Assembly (NCBI GenBank): GCA_045594065.1
Contig: JAZNXU010000036.1
Location: 1 to 64,000 of the forward strand
DNA length: 64,000 nucleotides
Direction: 5' to 3'
From: SIG565 sp045594065
GTDB taxonomy: Bacteria > Bacillota > Clostridia > Oscillospirales > Acutalibacteraceae
Part shown: positions 63,995-64,000 of the stretch, piece after piece
How the letters are laid out: each line of letters opens with the position of its first letter
Numbering within the stretch: position 1 is the first letter of the stretch
Notes under the pieces: model-generated
The model's database searches: none
Seen by the model: the letters and a program-made list of their open reading frames with translations, nothing else
Told to the model about the DNA's origin: nothing
Position numbers and translations under genes: made by a program

Positions 63995-64000
63995 AAAACA

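Overview
The window is AT-rich chromosomal DNA from a spore-forming, Gram-positive anaerobe of the Clostridia type. Family-level placement (Oscillospirales/Ruminococcaceae-like) is only an impression. The evidence is three sporulation or germination genes (spoIIR, ypeB and a 28-codon spoVM), strong GGAGG ribosome-binding sites with frequent TTG/GTG starts, HPr with a regulatory serine, a PASTA kinase, and Firmicutes-type gene orders. Almost everything is housekeeping, densely packed in operons that mostly run on the minus strand.

Left part (1-21.7 kb): a partial CobW-family GTPase; serC-serA; the str/rpo block rpoB-rpoC-rpsL-rpsG-fusA-tuf; then a run with a phosphopantetheinyl transferase, a secreted trigger-factor-like FKBP lipoprotein, prfB and prmA. 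These are followed by the divergent degV (with a 3' region that can fold in mutually exclusive ways), two membrane proteins and a small tail-anchored protein.

Middle (21.8-41.7 kb): a DUF6062 protein diverging from an Ogg-type glycosylase; a scarred locus where a 5'-less, higher-GC beta-propeller/glycosidase-like fragment sits between a beheaded HpcH/HpaI aldolase and an auxin-efflux carrier that reads into the fragment antisense; tig-clpP-clpX; a metallophosphoesterase opposite a 53-aa DUF1540 protein; thrC; rplS-lepB-rbgA-rnhB-yraN; ypeB. The plus-strand operon nifS-thiI ends in the most unusual gene pair of the window: a CinA-like protein fused through a transmembrane helix to a class-B sortase-like domain that has lost all three catalytic residues, followed by a membrane-anchored protein with a CinA N-domain-like fold and a long acidic linker.

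Right part (41.7-64 kb): an amidase whose Shine-Dalgarno lies in a terminator hairpin; an Rrf2 regulator, rpoD and dnaG; dgt; yigZ; rpmE; spoIIR; ispE; an aminotransferase with an Lrp regulator; an ACT/UPF0210 pair; HPr; the ylxM-ffh-rpsP-khpA-rimM-trmD operon; and a peptide-binding lipoprotein. A tRNA-Pro(GGG) follows, whose 3' 31 nt recur at the head of each copy of a 230-bp tandem repeat. Last come prkC-rsgA-M14 peptidase-51-aa membrane protein-spoVM, an order that recalls the Bacillus prkC-rsgA-...-spoVM neighbourhood.

The best candidates for undescribed biology are the CinA/pseudosortase pair, the tRNA-Pro 3'-end repeat array, the spoVM-linked membrane microprotein and the structured region after degV. 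All coordinates, motifs and promoter spacings come from reading the sequence; no database search was possible.
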